Of a stretch of DNA of 64,000 nucleotides, positions 7,995 to 15,970 are shown one piece after another. The translations under genes and the position numbers were made by a program. The notes under the pieces were generated by a model that saw only the letters and a list, made by a program, of their open reading frames with translations, was not told where the DNA came from and did no database searches. Source of the stretch: Micromonospora aurantiaca ATCC 27029 (GTDB lineage Bacteria > Actinomycetota > Actinomycetes > Mycobacteriales > Micromonosporaceae); NCBI RefSeq assembly GCF_000145235.1, contig NC_014391.1:6930501-6994500 (forward strand), in the 5' to 3' direction. How positions within the stretch are numbered: the first letter of the stretch is position 1; every line of letters starts with the position of its first letter.

Positions 7995-8444
7995 GTGGCC
8001 CACGTCGAACTCTCACTCTCGGAAGTGTTCGCGCCCGCGGCATCCACCGAGCAGGAGTCCGACAACTTCGGGCAGTGGTCCGGCATGGTCTCCCGGGCCG
8101 CCGAGCCGTGCCTGCTGATCGACGCCGGCACCACTGTCGTGGCGATCTCCTCGTCCGGCTGCGACCTGCTCTGCCTGGGCGCCCCGGAGGACGTGATCGG
8201 TCTGCCGCTGCTGGAGGGCGGCCTGCGCCTGGTCGACTTCACGGCGAGCCCGAGCGAGCTGACCGAGCAGGAGACCGACAAGATCCCGCCGCTGCTCGCG
8301 CTGCACTCCGGGCGGCTCGCCCGCGGCCTGCTGCGGGTTCAGGGGCCCGGCTCCGACGCCGGCCGGACGGTCGACGCCATCTCCACGCCGGTGCTCACCG
8401 ACGGCGCGGTGGCCGGCTCGCTCACCTTCCTCTCCGCGGTCTGA
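7995..8444 (+). CDS. small PAS-like domain protein
   Basis: 149 residues, a single soluble domain. The segment EPCLLIDAGTTVVAISSSGCDLLCLGAPEDVIGLPLLEG has the layout of a PAS domain core (strand, loop, A-S-x-x-G, then GxPLLE), and the end SGRLARGLLRVQGPGSDAGRTVDAISTPVLTDGAVAGSLTFLSAV reads as the last three PAS strands. There is no output domain. GTG 7995 follows AGGAGG at 7985-7990 with ideal spacing. It may act as a stand-alone sensor or a protein-interaction module; the ligand is unknown. It is separated by 143 bp from the gene before. Confidence 0.6.
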   Translation: MAHVELSLSEVFAPAASTEQESDNFGQWSGMVSRAAEPCLLIDAGTTVVAISSSGCDLLCLGAPEDVIGLPLLEGGLRLVDFTASPSELTEQETDKIPPLLALHSGRLARGLLRVQGPGSDAGRTVDAISTPVLTDGAVAGSLTFLSAV

Positions 8445-8529
8445 CCCGCGACGACACCCGGCGCCCTTCACCCCGGGCCGGTCATCCTCCTACGATGGGC
8501 TCGGCCCCACCACACGACGACATCCCTCG

Positions 8530-9069
8530 ATGCCCGAGGACGCCCCCGTGCCCCGCACCCCACGCCCCCGACGCCGCCACCGTCCGCTGGCGCTGCTGAC
8601 GCTGCTCGCCCTCGCCGCCTGCGGCACCCCGCCCGAGCTGCGTGCGCCACCCGCCGCCGCCACGCCCGTCCCGGTCCCGTCGGCGTCCGCCACGCCCAGC
8701 CCGAGCGCGACATCGGCCCCACCGACGCCCGTCCTCCCGCCCACGCTCTCCCCGTCCGTACCGGCGTCCGCGGCGCCCTGCCGGGGGCGGCCCTCCGGCG
8801 ACCGGATCGTCGCGCTGCTGCGCGGATCCGCCGGCGTACTGCCCCGCGACGTCCGGGTCACCGTGGCGACCGGTCCGCTCTGCGCCGAGGGCTGGCAGTA
8901 CACCGTGCTGACGGTCACCGGGCACGAGGAGTTGCAGGTGGTCACGCGCGGCGAGAGCGGCACGCCGAGGCTGGTCACCGCCGGCACGGACGTGTGCGGC
9001 GTCGAGGTACGGACCGTGGCGCCGGTCGGCATCCGTACCCTGGCCTGCGACGGCACGCCGGGTGCGTAG
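8530..9069 (+). CDS. putative secreted lipoprotein
   Basis: About 179 residues. A basic N terminus (RPRRRHRP) leads into LALLTLLALAAC, a typical lipobox with the lipidated Cys, followed by a Pro/Ala/Ser/Thr-rich linker of about 50 residues and a small C-terminal domain of roughly 95 residues containing four Cys, compatible with disulfides outside the cell. A second possible start, GTG 8548, gives a more usual short signal peptide. No homologous family is recognised. It ends 10 bp before the chosen pheA start and may be cotranscribed with it by proximity only. Confidence 0.7.
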   Translation: MPEDAPVPRTPRPRRRHRPLALLTLLALAACGTPPELRAPPAAATPVPVPSASATPSPSATSAPPTPVLPPTLSPSVPASAAPCRGRPSGDRIVALLRGSAGVLPRDVRVTVATGPLCAEGWQYTVLTVTGHEELQVVTRGESGTPRLVTAGTDVCGVEVRTVAPVGIRTLACDGTPGA

Positions 9070-9079
9070 GCTGGTCGGC

Positions 9080-10036
9080 ATGCCGGGAACACCGCCGACC
9101 CGCTTCGTCTACCTGGGCCCCGAGGGCACCTTCGCCGAGCAGGCCCTGCGAACGGTGCCCGCCGCCGAGCGCGGGGACCGCACACCCGCCCGCAGCGTCG
9201 GCGAGGCGCTCGACGCGGTACGCGCCGGGGAGGCGGACGCGGCGCTGGTGCCGCTGGAGAACTCCATCGGCGGCGCGGTCGGGGTGACGCTCGACGAACT
9301 GGTCGAGGGCGACCCGCTGGTGATCACCCGCGAGGTGGTCCTGCCGGTGGAGTTCGTGCTGGCCGCCCGCACCGGCACCACGCTGTCCGACGTCCGCTCC
9401 GTCGCGGCCCACCCGCAGGCGTCCACCCAGTGCCGGGGGTGGCTGCGGGAGCACCTGCCCGACGCCACAGTGGTCGACGTGCTCTCCAACGGCGCCGCGG
9501 CGGCCGGTGCGGCGAGCGGCGAGTACGACGCCGCCATCTGCGCCCCGATCGGCGCGACCCGGCACCGGCTCGCGGTGCTGGCTGACAAGATCGCCGACCA
9601 CCCGGACGCGGTCACCCGCTTCGCGCTGGTGTCCCGCCCCGGTCCGCCCCCGCCGCCCACCGGCGACGACCTGACCTCGCTCGCGGTGTGCCTCGCGCAC
9701 GACCGGGTGGGTGCGCTGCTGGCGGTGCTGATGGAGCTGGCGGTGCGCGGCGTGAACATGACCCGGATCGAGTCCCGCCCGACCGGCGAGGCGCTCGGCC
9801 GCTACGTGTTCTTCCTGGACTGCGCCGGACACGTCGCCGACGTACGCCTCGGCGAGGCGTTGCAGGGGCTGCGCCGGGTCTGCGCCGACGTGCGGTTCCT
9901 GGGGTCGTACCCCCGGCACCGCTGGAGCACGGCGGCGGGTGACCAGCAGACGCCGGTGCCGGCCGGGCTCACCGACGCCGACTACGCCGACGCGGCGGCC
10001 TGGGTGTCCCGGCTGCGGGCCGGCGAGCTGAGCTGA
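9080..10036 (+). CDS. pheA: prephenate dehydratase
   Basis: 318 residues in the single-function P-protein layout. The catalytic domain begins YLGPEGTFAEQAL, continues with VPLENSIGGAVG, and contains VTRFALVSR (the conserved Thr-Arg-Phe active-site motif). From about residue 195 an ACT domain follows: SLAVCLAHDRVGALLAVLMELAVRGVNMTRIESRP, where the ESRP motif belongs to the phenylalanine-binding feedback site. There is no chorismate mutase domain. The enzyme converts prephenate to phenylpyruvate in phenylalanine synthesis. ATG 9080 is chosen because homology begins directly after it; GTG 9062 would overlap the previous gene. A strong hairpin follows the stop. Confidence 0.95.
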   Translation: MPGTPPTRFVYLGPEGTFAEQALRTVPAAERGDRTPARSVGEALDAVRAGEADAALVPLENSIGGAVGVTLDELVEGDPLVITREVVLPVEFVLAARTGTTLSDVRSVAAHPQASTQCRGWLREHLPDATVVDVLSNGAAAAGAASGEYDAAICAPIGATRHRLAVLADKIADHPDAVTRFALVSRPGPPPPPTGDDLTSLAVCLAHDRVGALLAVLMELAVRGVNMTRIESRPTGEALGRYVFFLDCAGHVADVRLGEALQGLRRVCADVRFLGSYPRHRWSTAAGDQQTPVPAGLTDADYADAAAWVSRLRAGELS

Positions 10037-10039
10037 CCG

Positions 10040-10070
10040 GCCCGGGGCGACCTCGGCGGACGCCCCGGGC
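10040..10070. terminator. hairpin between convergent pheA and AIM24-family genes
   Basis: Arms GCCCGGGGCG (10040-10049) and CGCCCCGGGC (10061-10070) are perfectly complementary around an 11-base loop. It lies between two convergent stop codons and can serve both strands. No U-tract follows, as is common in high-GC actinobacteria. Confidence 0.6.
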
Positions 10071-10078
10071 ACCGGCCG

Positions 10079-10798
10079 TCACTGAAGCAGGCCGCCGAGC
10101 ACGCCGCCCTGCTGCTGGGAGCCGCTGCCGGCCACCGGAGGTTCCTCCGAGGGCTGGACCACGACGAAGCCCTGGCCAGCGAAGCTCATCGTGAACGCCT
10201 CACCGGTGCTGCGGCCGAGCAACGTGCCCAGGCCGAGCTGCTCGGCGCGGTGGTAGCCGGTCTGGAGGTTCGCCGACCAGCAGACCGCCGCCTGCGGGTC
10301 GACGTACGTCGGCGCGTCCACGTTGAGCACCACCGGGGTGCCCTTGGTGGTGACGGCGATCCGGCCGTGGCCGGTGAAGACGCAGTTGAACAGGCCGGAC
10401 GAGGACGCGAAACCGGCGCCGCCGACCATCTTGATATCGTACTGGAGCGTCGAGTCGAACGCCAGCACGCTGGAGCCGTTGATGGACAGCGCGTCGCCCG
10501 GCTCCAGGTCGATGACGTGCACGTCCTTGGCGAAGTCGGCGAGGAAGACGTCGCCGCGGCCGGAGAGCTTCATCAGCGGCACTCCCTCACCGGTGAGCCG
10601 CTGCTTGATGAACTTGCCGATGCCGCCGGAACCGAGGGCCTGGAACTGCACCTGCCCCTGGTAGGCGACCATCGACCCGACCCGGGCCATCGCCTCGCCG
10701 TTCAGCTCGATCTTCAGCATCTTGGAGTTCTGCAACCGCATGCCGGGCTGCTGGGACTCCTTCTCAAGGTTCTCCGCGGAGAACAGCGCGCTGCGCAT
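10079..10798 (-). CDS. AIM24 family protein
   Basis: 239 residues rich in beta strands, matching the AIM24/TIGR00266 family, which shares a fold with tubby-like barrels. Recognisable stretches are MLKIELNGEAMARVGSMVAYQG near the start, the Gly-rich GGIGKFIKQRLTGEGVPLMKLSGRGDVFLAD, and FAGQGFVVVQPSEEPP near the end, followed by a Gln/Gly-rich tail. No membrane segment. The biochemical role of bacterial members is not established. ATG 10798 is followed upstream by AGGAGG-like sequence (CAGGAGGAAAA on the minus strand), a strong ribosome binding site. Confidence 0.85.
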   Translation of the reverse strand: MRSALFSAENLEKESQQPGMRLQNSKMLKIELNGEAMARVGSMVAYQGQVQFQALGSGGIGKFIKQRLTGEGVPLMKLSGRGDVFLADFAKDVHVIDLEPGDALSINGSSVLAFDSTLQYDIKMVGGAGFASSSGLFNCVFTGHGRIAVTTKGTPVVLNVDAPTYVDPQAAVCWSANLQTGYHRAEQLGLGTLLGRSTGEAFTMSFAGQGFVVVQPSEEPPVAGSGSQQQGGVLGGLLQ

Positions 10799-10893
10799 GG
10801 GTTTTCCTCCTGCATCAGGATCTGCCTGACCCGCAGGTTAGGGGACCGGCGCAACCGCCGGAATCAGCCGGGCGGGGACGCGCCGGAGGCCGG

Positions 10894-11244
10894 TCAGCCC
10901 CAGCCCAGGGCGTGCAGGCGCTCGTCGTCGATGCCGAAGTGGTGGGCGATCTCGTGCACCACTGTCACCGCCACCTCGTCGACGACGTCGTCGTCGGTGT
11001 CGCAGATCGCCAGGATCGGGTTGCGGTAGATCAGGATGCGGTCGGGCAGCACGCCGGAGTAGTCCCAGCCGCGAGAGGTGAGCGCGTGCCCCTCGTACAG
11101 GCCGAGCAGGTCCTCACCCGGCGGCGGGTCGTCCTCCACCAGGATGACCACGTTGCTCATCAACCCGAGCAGTTCCTCGGGCACCTCGTCGAGCGCCTCA
11201 CCGACCAGTTCCTCGAACCGGTCCCGGCTCATCTCCACGGCCAC
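10894..11244 (-). CDS. small zincin-like metallopeptidase family protein
   Basis: 116 residues, the usual size of the actinobacterial mini-zincin family (formerly DUF1025). The signature VTVVHEIAHHFGIDDERLHALGWG gives HExxH plus the downstream third-ligand region typical of zincins. The first half is acidic (EALDEVPEELLGLM) with DRILIYRNP in the middle. No signal peptide, so cytoplasmic. GTG 11244 is taken; an in-frame ATG at 11232 would give MSRDRFEEL. Substrates are unknown for this family. Confidence 0.85.
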   Translation of the reverse strand: MAVEMSRDRFEELVGEALDEVPEELLGLMSNVVILVEDDPPPGEDLLGLYEGHALTSRGWDYSGVLPDRILIYRNPILAICDTDDDVVDEVAVTVVHEIAHHFGIDDERLHALGWG

Positions 11245-11278
11245 GCGGCCCGGTCACTCCCTCCGGATCGGGCACACC

Positions 11279-11316
11279 GCACGGCGAGGGCGTCCCGCAG
11301 GACACCCCCGCCGTGC
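11279..11316 (-). terminator. hairpin downstream of the OsmC gene
   Basis: Seventeen-base arms at 11279-11295 and 11300-11316 pair at 15 of 17 positions around a CGCA tetraloop (the two exceptions can be G-U on one strand). It lies 11 bases past the OsmC stop and is positioned to end that transcript before the metallopeptidase gene. Confidence 0.6.
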
Positions 11317-11327
11317 CGTACGCGATG

Positions 11328-11756
11328 TCAGGCCAGACGGGCGTTCAGCGTGATCTGCGCGCCCGGCGACAGCAGCCGGGAGATCGGGCAGTTCTCCTTG
11401 GCCGCCTCGGCGAGCTTGGTGAACTCGGCCTGGTCGATGCCCGGAACCTGGCCCACGGTCTCCAGGTCGATGCGGGTCACGGTCATGCCGGCGTCGGTCT
11501 TGTCGAAGTGCACCTTGGCGGTGGTCTCCACCGCCGTCTCCTGGGCGCCGGCGTCGGCGAGCTGCTTGGAGAGAGCCATCGAGAAGCAGCCGGCGTGCGC
11601 GGCGCCGATCAGCTCCTCGGGGTTGGTGCCCTCGCCCTCCTCGAAGCGCGACTTGAAGGAGTAGTTGCCGGACAGGCCGCCCTTGCCGGTGCGGACGGTG
11701 CCGGACCCCTCGGTGAGGTTGCCCTGCCAGCGAGCGGATGCGGTACGGATAGGCAT
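11328..11756 (-). CDS. OsmC family peroxiredoxin-like protein
   Basis: 142 residues of the OsmC/Ohr superfamily, which reduces organic hydroperoxides with a two-cysteine mechanism. The first reactive Cys lies in AAHAGCFSMALSKQL and the second in AKENCPISRLLS. The segment GTNPEELIGAAHAGCFSMAL is characteristic of the OsmC branch rather than Ohr. The N terminus MPIRTASARWQG is conserved in this branch, which fixes the ATG. Cytoplasmic. Monocistronic by its own hairpin terminator. Confidence 0.93.
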   Translation of the reverse strand: MPIRTASARWQGNLTEGSGTVRTGKGGLSGNYSFKSRFEEGEGTNPEELIGAAHAGCFSMALSKQLADAGAQETAVETTAKVHFDKTDAGMTVTRIDLETVGQVPGIDQAEFTKLAEAAKENCPISRLLSPGAQITLNARLA

Positions 11757-11874
11757 GGCACCGACGCTAACCGAAAGCGGGCCGCCCCGCACCGGACCCC
11801 GGGGTCGTGATCCCGGCCGGCGGAAGCGGGCTGTGCCATGATTCGACGCAGGCCCGCGCACGGGAAGGGTGGCC

Positions 11875-12609
11875 ATGTCGCAGGATCTCCCCGTTCCCCG
11901 GCAGGACAAGCGAATCCCCATGCAGGACAACAGGTCCGACGACACCACGATCGTCGAGTGGGGCGACACCGAGCCGGAGTCGTCCGGCCGGGCCGCGCGC
12001 TCGCTCGCCGCGCTGGGCCGGGACCGCCGTCTGCCGCCCGTGCTCACCGGGCTCGGCGCGGTGGCCGCGATCGCCTCGCTGATCGGCGAGTGGCTGGCGA
12101 TCACGGTGCCGGCCGAGACCCGGGGCGACGACGCACCCGCCCGGCTGACCAGCGGCATCTCCGAGATCGGCGGGTTCGGTACGGCGTACCTGGTGGGCCT
12201 GCTCGGGCTGTCGGTCGCGGTGGGGCTGGCGCTGCGCGGCGCCCCGGCGGTGCGGCAGCACGCCCGGCTGGCCGGGCTGGGTCTCGCGGCGGGCGTGCTC
12301 GGGGTGCTCGTCGCGACCGCCTCCTCCCTCGAACAGCTGGCCCGGCGCATCCTGTTCTTCGTCGGCGAGCAGCGCCTTCAGGTCGAGCACGGACGCGGCC
12401 TGGTCAGCGCGTTCGTCGCTGTCGCACTGCTGGCGGCCGCGCTGCACCTGGCCGGCCGGGCGGCCGGCGGGACGCCCACCGACGGGGAGCCGGACGACGA
12501 CCGGCCCGAGCGCCGCCGCCGGGCGGACGAGGACGACGTGCCCCCGGCCCCGGCGGATCTGACGGTGCAGCCCACGGTGCCGTTCGCGGGCCCCGAACGG
12601 GCGTACTGA
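11875..12609 (+). CDS. four-helix integral membrane protein of unknown function
   Basis: 244 residues. A polar N terminus of about 55 residues is followed by four hydrophobic segments (VLTGLGAVAAIASLIG, TAYLVGLLGLSVAVGLAL, LAGLGLAAGVLGVLVAT and LVSAFVAVALLAAALHLAG), then an acidic and Arg-rich cytoplasmic tail. No catalytic motif or known family is recognised. ATG 11875 is preceded by GGGAAGGG at 11861-11868; GTG 11869 is an alternative only two codons earlier. It is divergent from the OsmC gene. Confidence 0.75.
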   Translation: MSQDLPVPRQDKRIPMQDNRSDDTTIVEWGDTEPESSGRAARSLAALGRDRRLPPVLTGLGAVAAIASLIGEWLAITVPAETRGDDAPARLTSGISEIGGFGTAYLVGLLGLSVAVGLALRGAPAVRQHARLAGLGLAAGVLGVLVATASSLEQLARRILFFVGEQRLQVEHGRGLVSAFVAVALLAAALHLAGRAAGGTPTDGEPDDDRPERRRRADEDDVPPAPADLTVQPTVPFAGPERAY

Positions 12610-12776
12610 ACCAGGTCCGGCAGCACCTCCGGCGGCCACCGGAGCTTCGCCGCCGATTCGCCGGAAAGCCGTGGTTGCCGCCCGTTCCGCGAGATACGGT
12701 TGCTGCCCGCCGTCCCATGGTCGCGGCACCGAGGACCTGGTCGGCCGGCGTGACGGCGGCGGGCGAAGGAGGAACC

Positions 12777-13598
12777 ATGACCCGCCCGGGACTGCCCAAG
12801 CTGATCGCCACCGACCTCGACGGCACGCTCGTCCGCAGCGACGAGACCGTCTCCGCGTACACCCATCGGGTGCTGGACCGGGTGCGGTCCGCCGGGATCC
12901 CGGTGGTCGGCGCGACCGGCCGCGGACCGCGCCTGACCGAACTCACCCGTAACGACATCCGGGCCGCCGACTTCCTGGTGATGGCCGGCGGCGGCCGGGT
13001 GGTGGACCAGAGCGACCCGGAAGGGCCCCTGGTGCTGCGGGACGAGCGGCTGCCCGGCGAGGTGCTGGCCCGCATCCTCACCGACCTGGAAGCGGCGGTC
13101 GGCCCGCTCACCGTGATGGTCGAGGCGTCGGACGAGCACGACGCACCGCTGTGGGGCGACTACCACCCGAGCTGGCCCTACCCGGACCGGTTCGAGGCGC
13201 GCAGCCGGGTCGAATGCCTGTCCTGCGACGTGATCAAGGCGTTCGCCCGGACCGCCGACCACCACGTGGACGAGCTGCTGACGGCCGCGCGGGCGATCGT
13301 GCCGCCGGACGTGGCCACGCTCACCCAGGCCGGGCTCGGCTTCATCGAGATCTGCCCGCCCCGCACCGACAAGGCCAGCGGGCTCAGCGTCATCGCCGAG
13401 CGGCTCGGTGTGGACCCGGCCGACGTGCTGGTCTTCGGCGACCAGCCGAACGACCTGCCGATGTTCGACTGGGCGGGATGGGCACGGGTGGCGGTGGCGA
13501 ACGCCCACCCGGAGGTGCGCGCCGCGGCGGACGAGATCACCCTGCGCAACGACGACGACGGGGTCGCGGTCTACCTGGACCGGCTACTCTCCCGGTGA
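12777..13598 (+). CDS. HAD superfamily hydrolase (Cof type), first of a tandem pair
   Basis: 273 residues. Motif I is IATDLDGTLVRSD, with nucleophile and acid/base Asp; motif II is GATGRGPRL; Lys244-region and motif III/IV appear as TDKASGLSVIAERLGV and VFGDQPNDLPMFDWAG. The large C2-type cap between motifs II and III marks the Cof/YidA-like subfamily that dephosphorylates sugar phosphates, flavin nucleotides and similar metabolites. ATG 12777 has an AAGGAGG ribosome binding site at 12766-12772. Its TGA stop overlaps the start of the next HAD gene, so the two are translationally coupled. Substrate unknown. Confidence 0.9.
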   Translation: MTRPGLPKLIATDLDGTLVRSDETVSAYTHRVLDRVRSAGIPVVGATGRGPRLTELTRNDIRAADFLVMAGGGRVVDQSDPEGPLVLRDERLPGEVLARILTDLEAAVGPLTVMVEASDEHDAPLWGDYHPSWPYPDRFEARSRVECLSCDVIKAFARTADHHVDELLTAARAIVPPDVATLTQAGLGFIEICPPRTDKASGLSVIAERLGVDPADVLVFGDQPNDLPMFDWAGWARVAVANAHPEVRAAADEITLRNDDDGVAVYLDRLLSR

Positions 13599-14410
13599 TG
13601 GAAGATCCACCTCGGCTCGTCGCCTCCGACATCGACGGCACGCTGCTGCGCGACGACCGGACGCTCAGCCCGCGTACCGCCGCGGTGCTGGCCCGCATCG
13701 CCGCCGCCGGCACCCCGGTGGTCCTGGTCACCGGCCGTCCGATCCGCTGGCTCCCGATGGTGTACGAGCAGCTCGCCGCGCCGCTGCCGGCCATCTGCGC
13801 CAACGGCGCGGTGGTGTACGACCCGGCCACCGACCAGGTGCTGCGGGCCGACCCGCTCGCCCCGGAACTGCTGGCCGAGGTGGCCCGGAGGCTGCGCGCC
13901 GAGGTGCCCGGCGTGAGCCTCGCCGTGGAGATCGTGGACAGCCGCCAGATGCGGCACGAGGTGCACTACCCGCTGCGCTGGGACGCCGACCTCGACGCCA
14001 TCCGGGCCGTCGAGTCGCCGGAGGAACTGCTGGCCGCGCCCGCGGTGAAGTTGCTGGCCCGGGCCGGTGAGCAGGATCCGGACGTCTTCGTGCGGGTGGT
14101 GGCGGGCGCCCTGGAAGGGCTGGCCGAGGCGACCCACTCGTCGTACAGCGGGCTGATCGAGATCTCGGCCGCCGGTGTGACCAAGGCGGCGGGCCTGGCC
14201 TGGTACGCGGAGCGGCTGGGCGTCGACGAGCGGGACGTGGTGGCCTTCGGCGACATGCCCAACGACGTGCCGATGCTGGCCTGGGCCGGACGGGCGGTGG
14301 CCGTCGCCAACGCCCATCCGGCCGTACGGGAGATCGCACACGAGGTCACCGGGCCGAACACCGAGGACGGCGTGGCCGCGTACCTGGAGAAGGTCTTCGA
14401 GCTGGACTGA
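13598..14410 (+). CDS. HAD superfamily hydrolase (Cof type), second of a tandem pair
   Basis: 270 residues, a paralogue of the gene before. Motif I is VASDIDGTLLRDDRTLS, motif II VLVTGRPIRW, the Lys region TKAAGLAWYAERLGV and the acidic motif AFGDMPNDVPMLAWAG. The cap domain differs from its neighbour, so substrates are likely different. ATG 13598 shares one base with the preceding stop; GTG 13595 would give a 4-base overlap. A strong hairpin follows the stop, ending a two-gene operon. Confidence 0.9.
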   Translation: MEDPPRLVASDIDGTLLRDDRTLSPRTAAVLARIAAAGTPVVLVTGRPIRWLPMVYEQLAAPLPAICANGAVVYDPATDQVLRADPLAPELLAEVARRLRAEVPGVSLAVEIVDSRQMRHEVHYPLRWDADLDAIRAVESPEELLAAPAVKLLARAGEQDPDVFVRVVAGALEGLAEATHSSYSGLIEISAAGVTKAAGLAWYAERLGVDERDVVAFGDMPNDVPMLAWAGRAVAVANAHPAVREIAHEVTGPNTEDGVAAYLEKVFELD

Positions 14411-14411
14411 C

Positions 14412-14440
14412 CGGCCGGGGCGCATGACACGCCCCGGCCG
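14412..14440. terminator. bidirectional hairpin between HAD and proteasome-activator genes
   Basis: Perfect 11-bp arms CGGCCGGGGCG (14412-14422) and CGCCCCGGCCG (14430-14440) around a 7-base loop, placed exactly between convergent stop codons (14410 and 14446). Confidence 0.7.
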
Positions 14441-14445
14441 ACGGG

Positions 14446-15027
14446 TCACAGGTACTGGCCGGGCGCGTGGCCCTCGCCGCCGCCGGGCATCCCGGGCATG
14501 CCCGGCATCACGCCGCCCGGGCCGCTGGGCAGCGCCTGGCGGCCGGAACGCATCTGCTCCAGCTGGACGCGGGCGGCCATCTGCTGGGCCACCAGTGCGG
14601 CCTGGATGCCGTGGAACAGCCCTTCCAGCCAGCCCACCAGCTGGGCGTGCGCGATCCGCAGCTCGCTCTCGCTCGGCGCCTGCTGCTCGGTGAACGGCAG
14701 CGAGATCCGCTCCAGCTCCTCGCGCAGCTCGGGGGCGAGGCCCTCCTTCAACTCGACGATCGAGCGCTCGTGGATCTCCCGCATCCGGTGCCGGCTCGCG
14801 TCGTCGAGCGGCGCCGCCTTCACCTCCTCCAGCAGCTGCTTGATCATGCTGCCGATCCGCATCACCTTGGCCGGCTGCTCGACCAGACGGGTCGGGTCCT
14901 CGCCCTTGCCCTCGTCGGTCTGCACCGTGCCGACCGGGCGGCCGTCCGGCCCGACCACCACCACGGTGCCGGGGATGCCATCGTTGCCCTGTTCGTCGTC
15001 GTGTCCGGCGGAGTGCGCTTCGGTCAT
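14446..15027 (-). CDS. bpa: bacterial proteasome activator Bpa/PafE
   Basis: 193 residues. The central helices (IGSMIKQLLEEVKAAPLDD, HERSIVELKEGLAPELREELERISLPF, LRIAHAQLVGWLEGLFHGIQAALVAQQMAARVQLEQM) match the four-helix bundle of the ATP-independent proteasome activator known as Bpa or PafE in mycobacteria. The Gly/Pro/Met-rich tail ends in GQYL, the motif that docks into the alpha-ring pockets of the 20S core and opens its gate. The N terminus is acidic and disordered. The protein feeds unfolded or natively disordered proteins to the proteasome without ATP. The proteasome core genes are not in the window. Confidence 0.93.
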   Translation of the reverse strand: MTEAHSAGHDDEQGNDGIPGTVVVVGPDGRPVGTVQTDEGKGEDPTRLVEQPAKVMRIGSMIKQLLEEVKAAPLDDASRHRMREIHERSIVELKEGLAPELREELERISLPFTEQQAPSESELRIAHAQLVGWLEGLFHGIQAALVAQQMAARVQLEQMRSGRQALPSGPGGVMPGMPGMPGGGEGHAPGQYL

Positions 15028-15093
15028 GGCACCCATCTTTACCCACGCCGACCATGTGCACGCGGCCGGTCCGGGGGACGCTACGGTCGCCGC

Positions 15094-15921
15094 ATGCTCT
15101 CCGACCCGCGCGAGGTGCTGACCCGCCCGTCCCCGCCCCCGGATGCCACGGTCTCCTACGGCGACCATCCGGACCAGTGCGCCGACCTGCGCCTCCCGGC
15201 CGGCGACGGGCCGCCCCGGCCGCTGGTGGTCGTGGTGCACGGCGGCTTCTGGCGGGCGGAGTACGACAGGGCCCACACCGGCCCGATGGCGGCGGCGCTC
15301 GCCGCGCTCGGCCACCCGGTCGCGCAGATCGAGTACCGCCGGACCGGCCGGCCGGACGGAGGCTGGCCGCACACGCTGACCGACGTCCGCGCCGGGATCG
15401 CCGCGCTGCCGGAACTCGCCGCCGCCGCGCTGCCCGGCCGGGTGGCGCCCGTGCCGCCGATCCTGGTCGGTCACTCCGCGGGCGGGCACCTGGCCCTGTA
15501 CGTGGCCGCGCACGCCCCGGAGACGGTCGGCGGGGTGCTCGCGCTGGCGCCGGTGGCCGACCTCGCGCAGGCGTACCGGCTGGACCTGGACGAGGGTGCG
15601 GTGGCCGCGCTGCTCGGCGGCGGCCCGGACGACGTGCCGGACCGGTACGCCGCAGCGGATCCATCGGCATTGGTGCCCATCCGAACACGCACAGTAGTCA
15701 TCCACGGTGATCAAGATGTCCAGGTCCCGATCGCGATCAGCCGATCCTGGGTGGCGGCAGATCGGGCCACCGGAGGCTCCGCCACGCTCGTTGAGCTGCC
15801 CGAATGCGAGCATTTCGGGCTGATCGCACCGGGCTCCACCGCATGGCCCCAGGTGGTGGAGGCGTTGCGGTCGCTTCACGATGATCTTCCGGGCATTGAC
15901 GCAGCGTCGTCGACCAGGTAG
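15094..15921 (+). CDS. alpha/beta hydrolase (esterase/kynurenine-formamidase-like)
   Basis: 275 residues of alpha/beta hydrolase fold. The oxyanion-hole loop is VVVHGGFWRAEYD, the nucleophile elbow GHSAGGHLAL, the acid region VVIHGDQDVQVPI, and the last catalytic His in ECEHFGLI. HGG plus GHSAG resembles the BD-FAE and kynurenine formamidase group, but substrate assignment is only tentative. Codon choice changes abruptly at about 15655: the last roughly 90 codons use A or T in the third position in about a third of cases, against very few before, yet the reading frame and catalytic motifs stay intact. It is divergent from bpa, with only 66 bp between them. Confidence 0.88.
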   Translation: MLSDPREVLTRPSPPPDATVSYGDHPDQCADLRLPAGDGPPRPLVVVVHGGFWRAEYDRAHTGPMAAALAALGHPVAQIEYRRTGRPDGGWPHTLTDVRAGIAALPELAAAALPGRVAPVPPILVGHSAGGHLALYVAAHAPETVGGVLALAPVADLAQAYRLDLDEGAVAALLGGGPDDVPDRYAAADPSALVPIRTRTVVIHGDQDVQVPIAISRSWVAADRATGGSATLVELPECEHFGLIAPGSTAWPQVVEALRSLHDDLPGIDAASSTR

Positions 15922-15970
15922 AACGCCGAAGGGGTGTGCACCATGGCCGCCCCGTCGGGAAGGAAATTCG

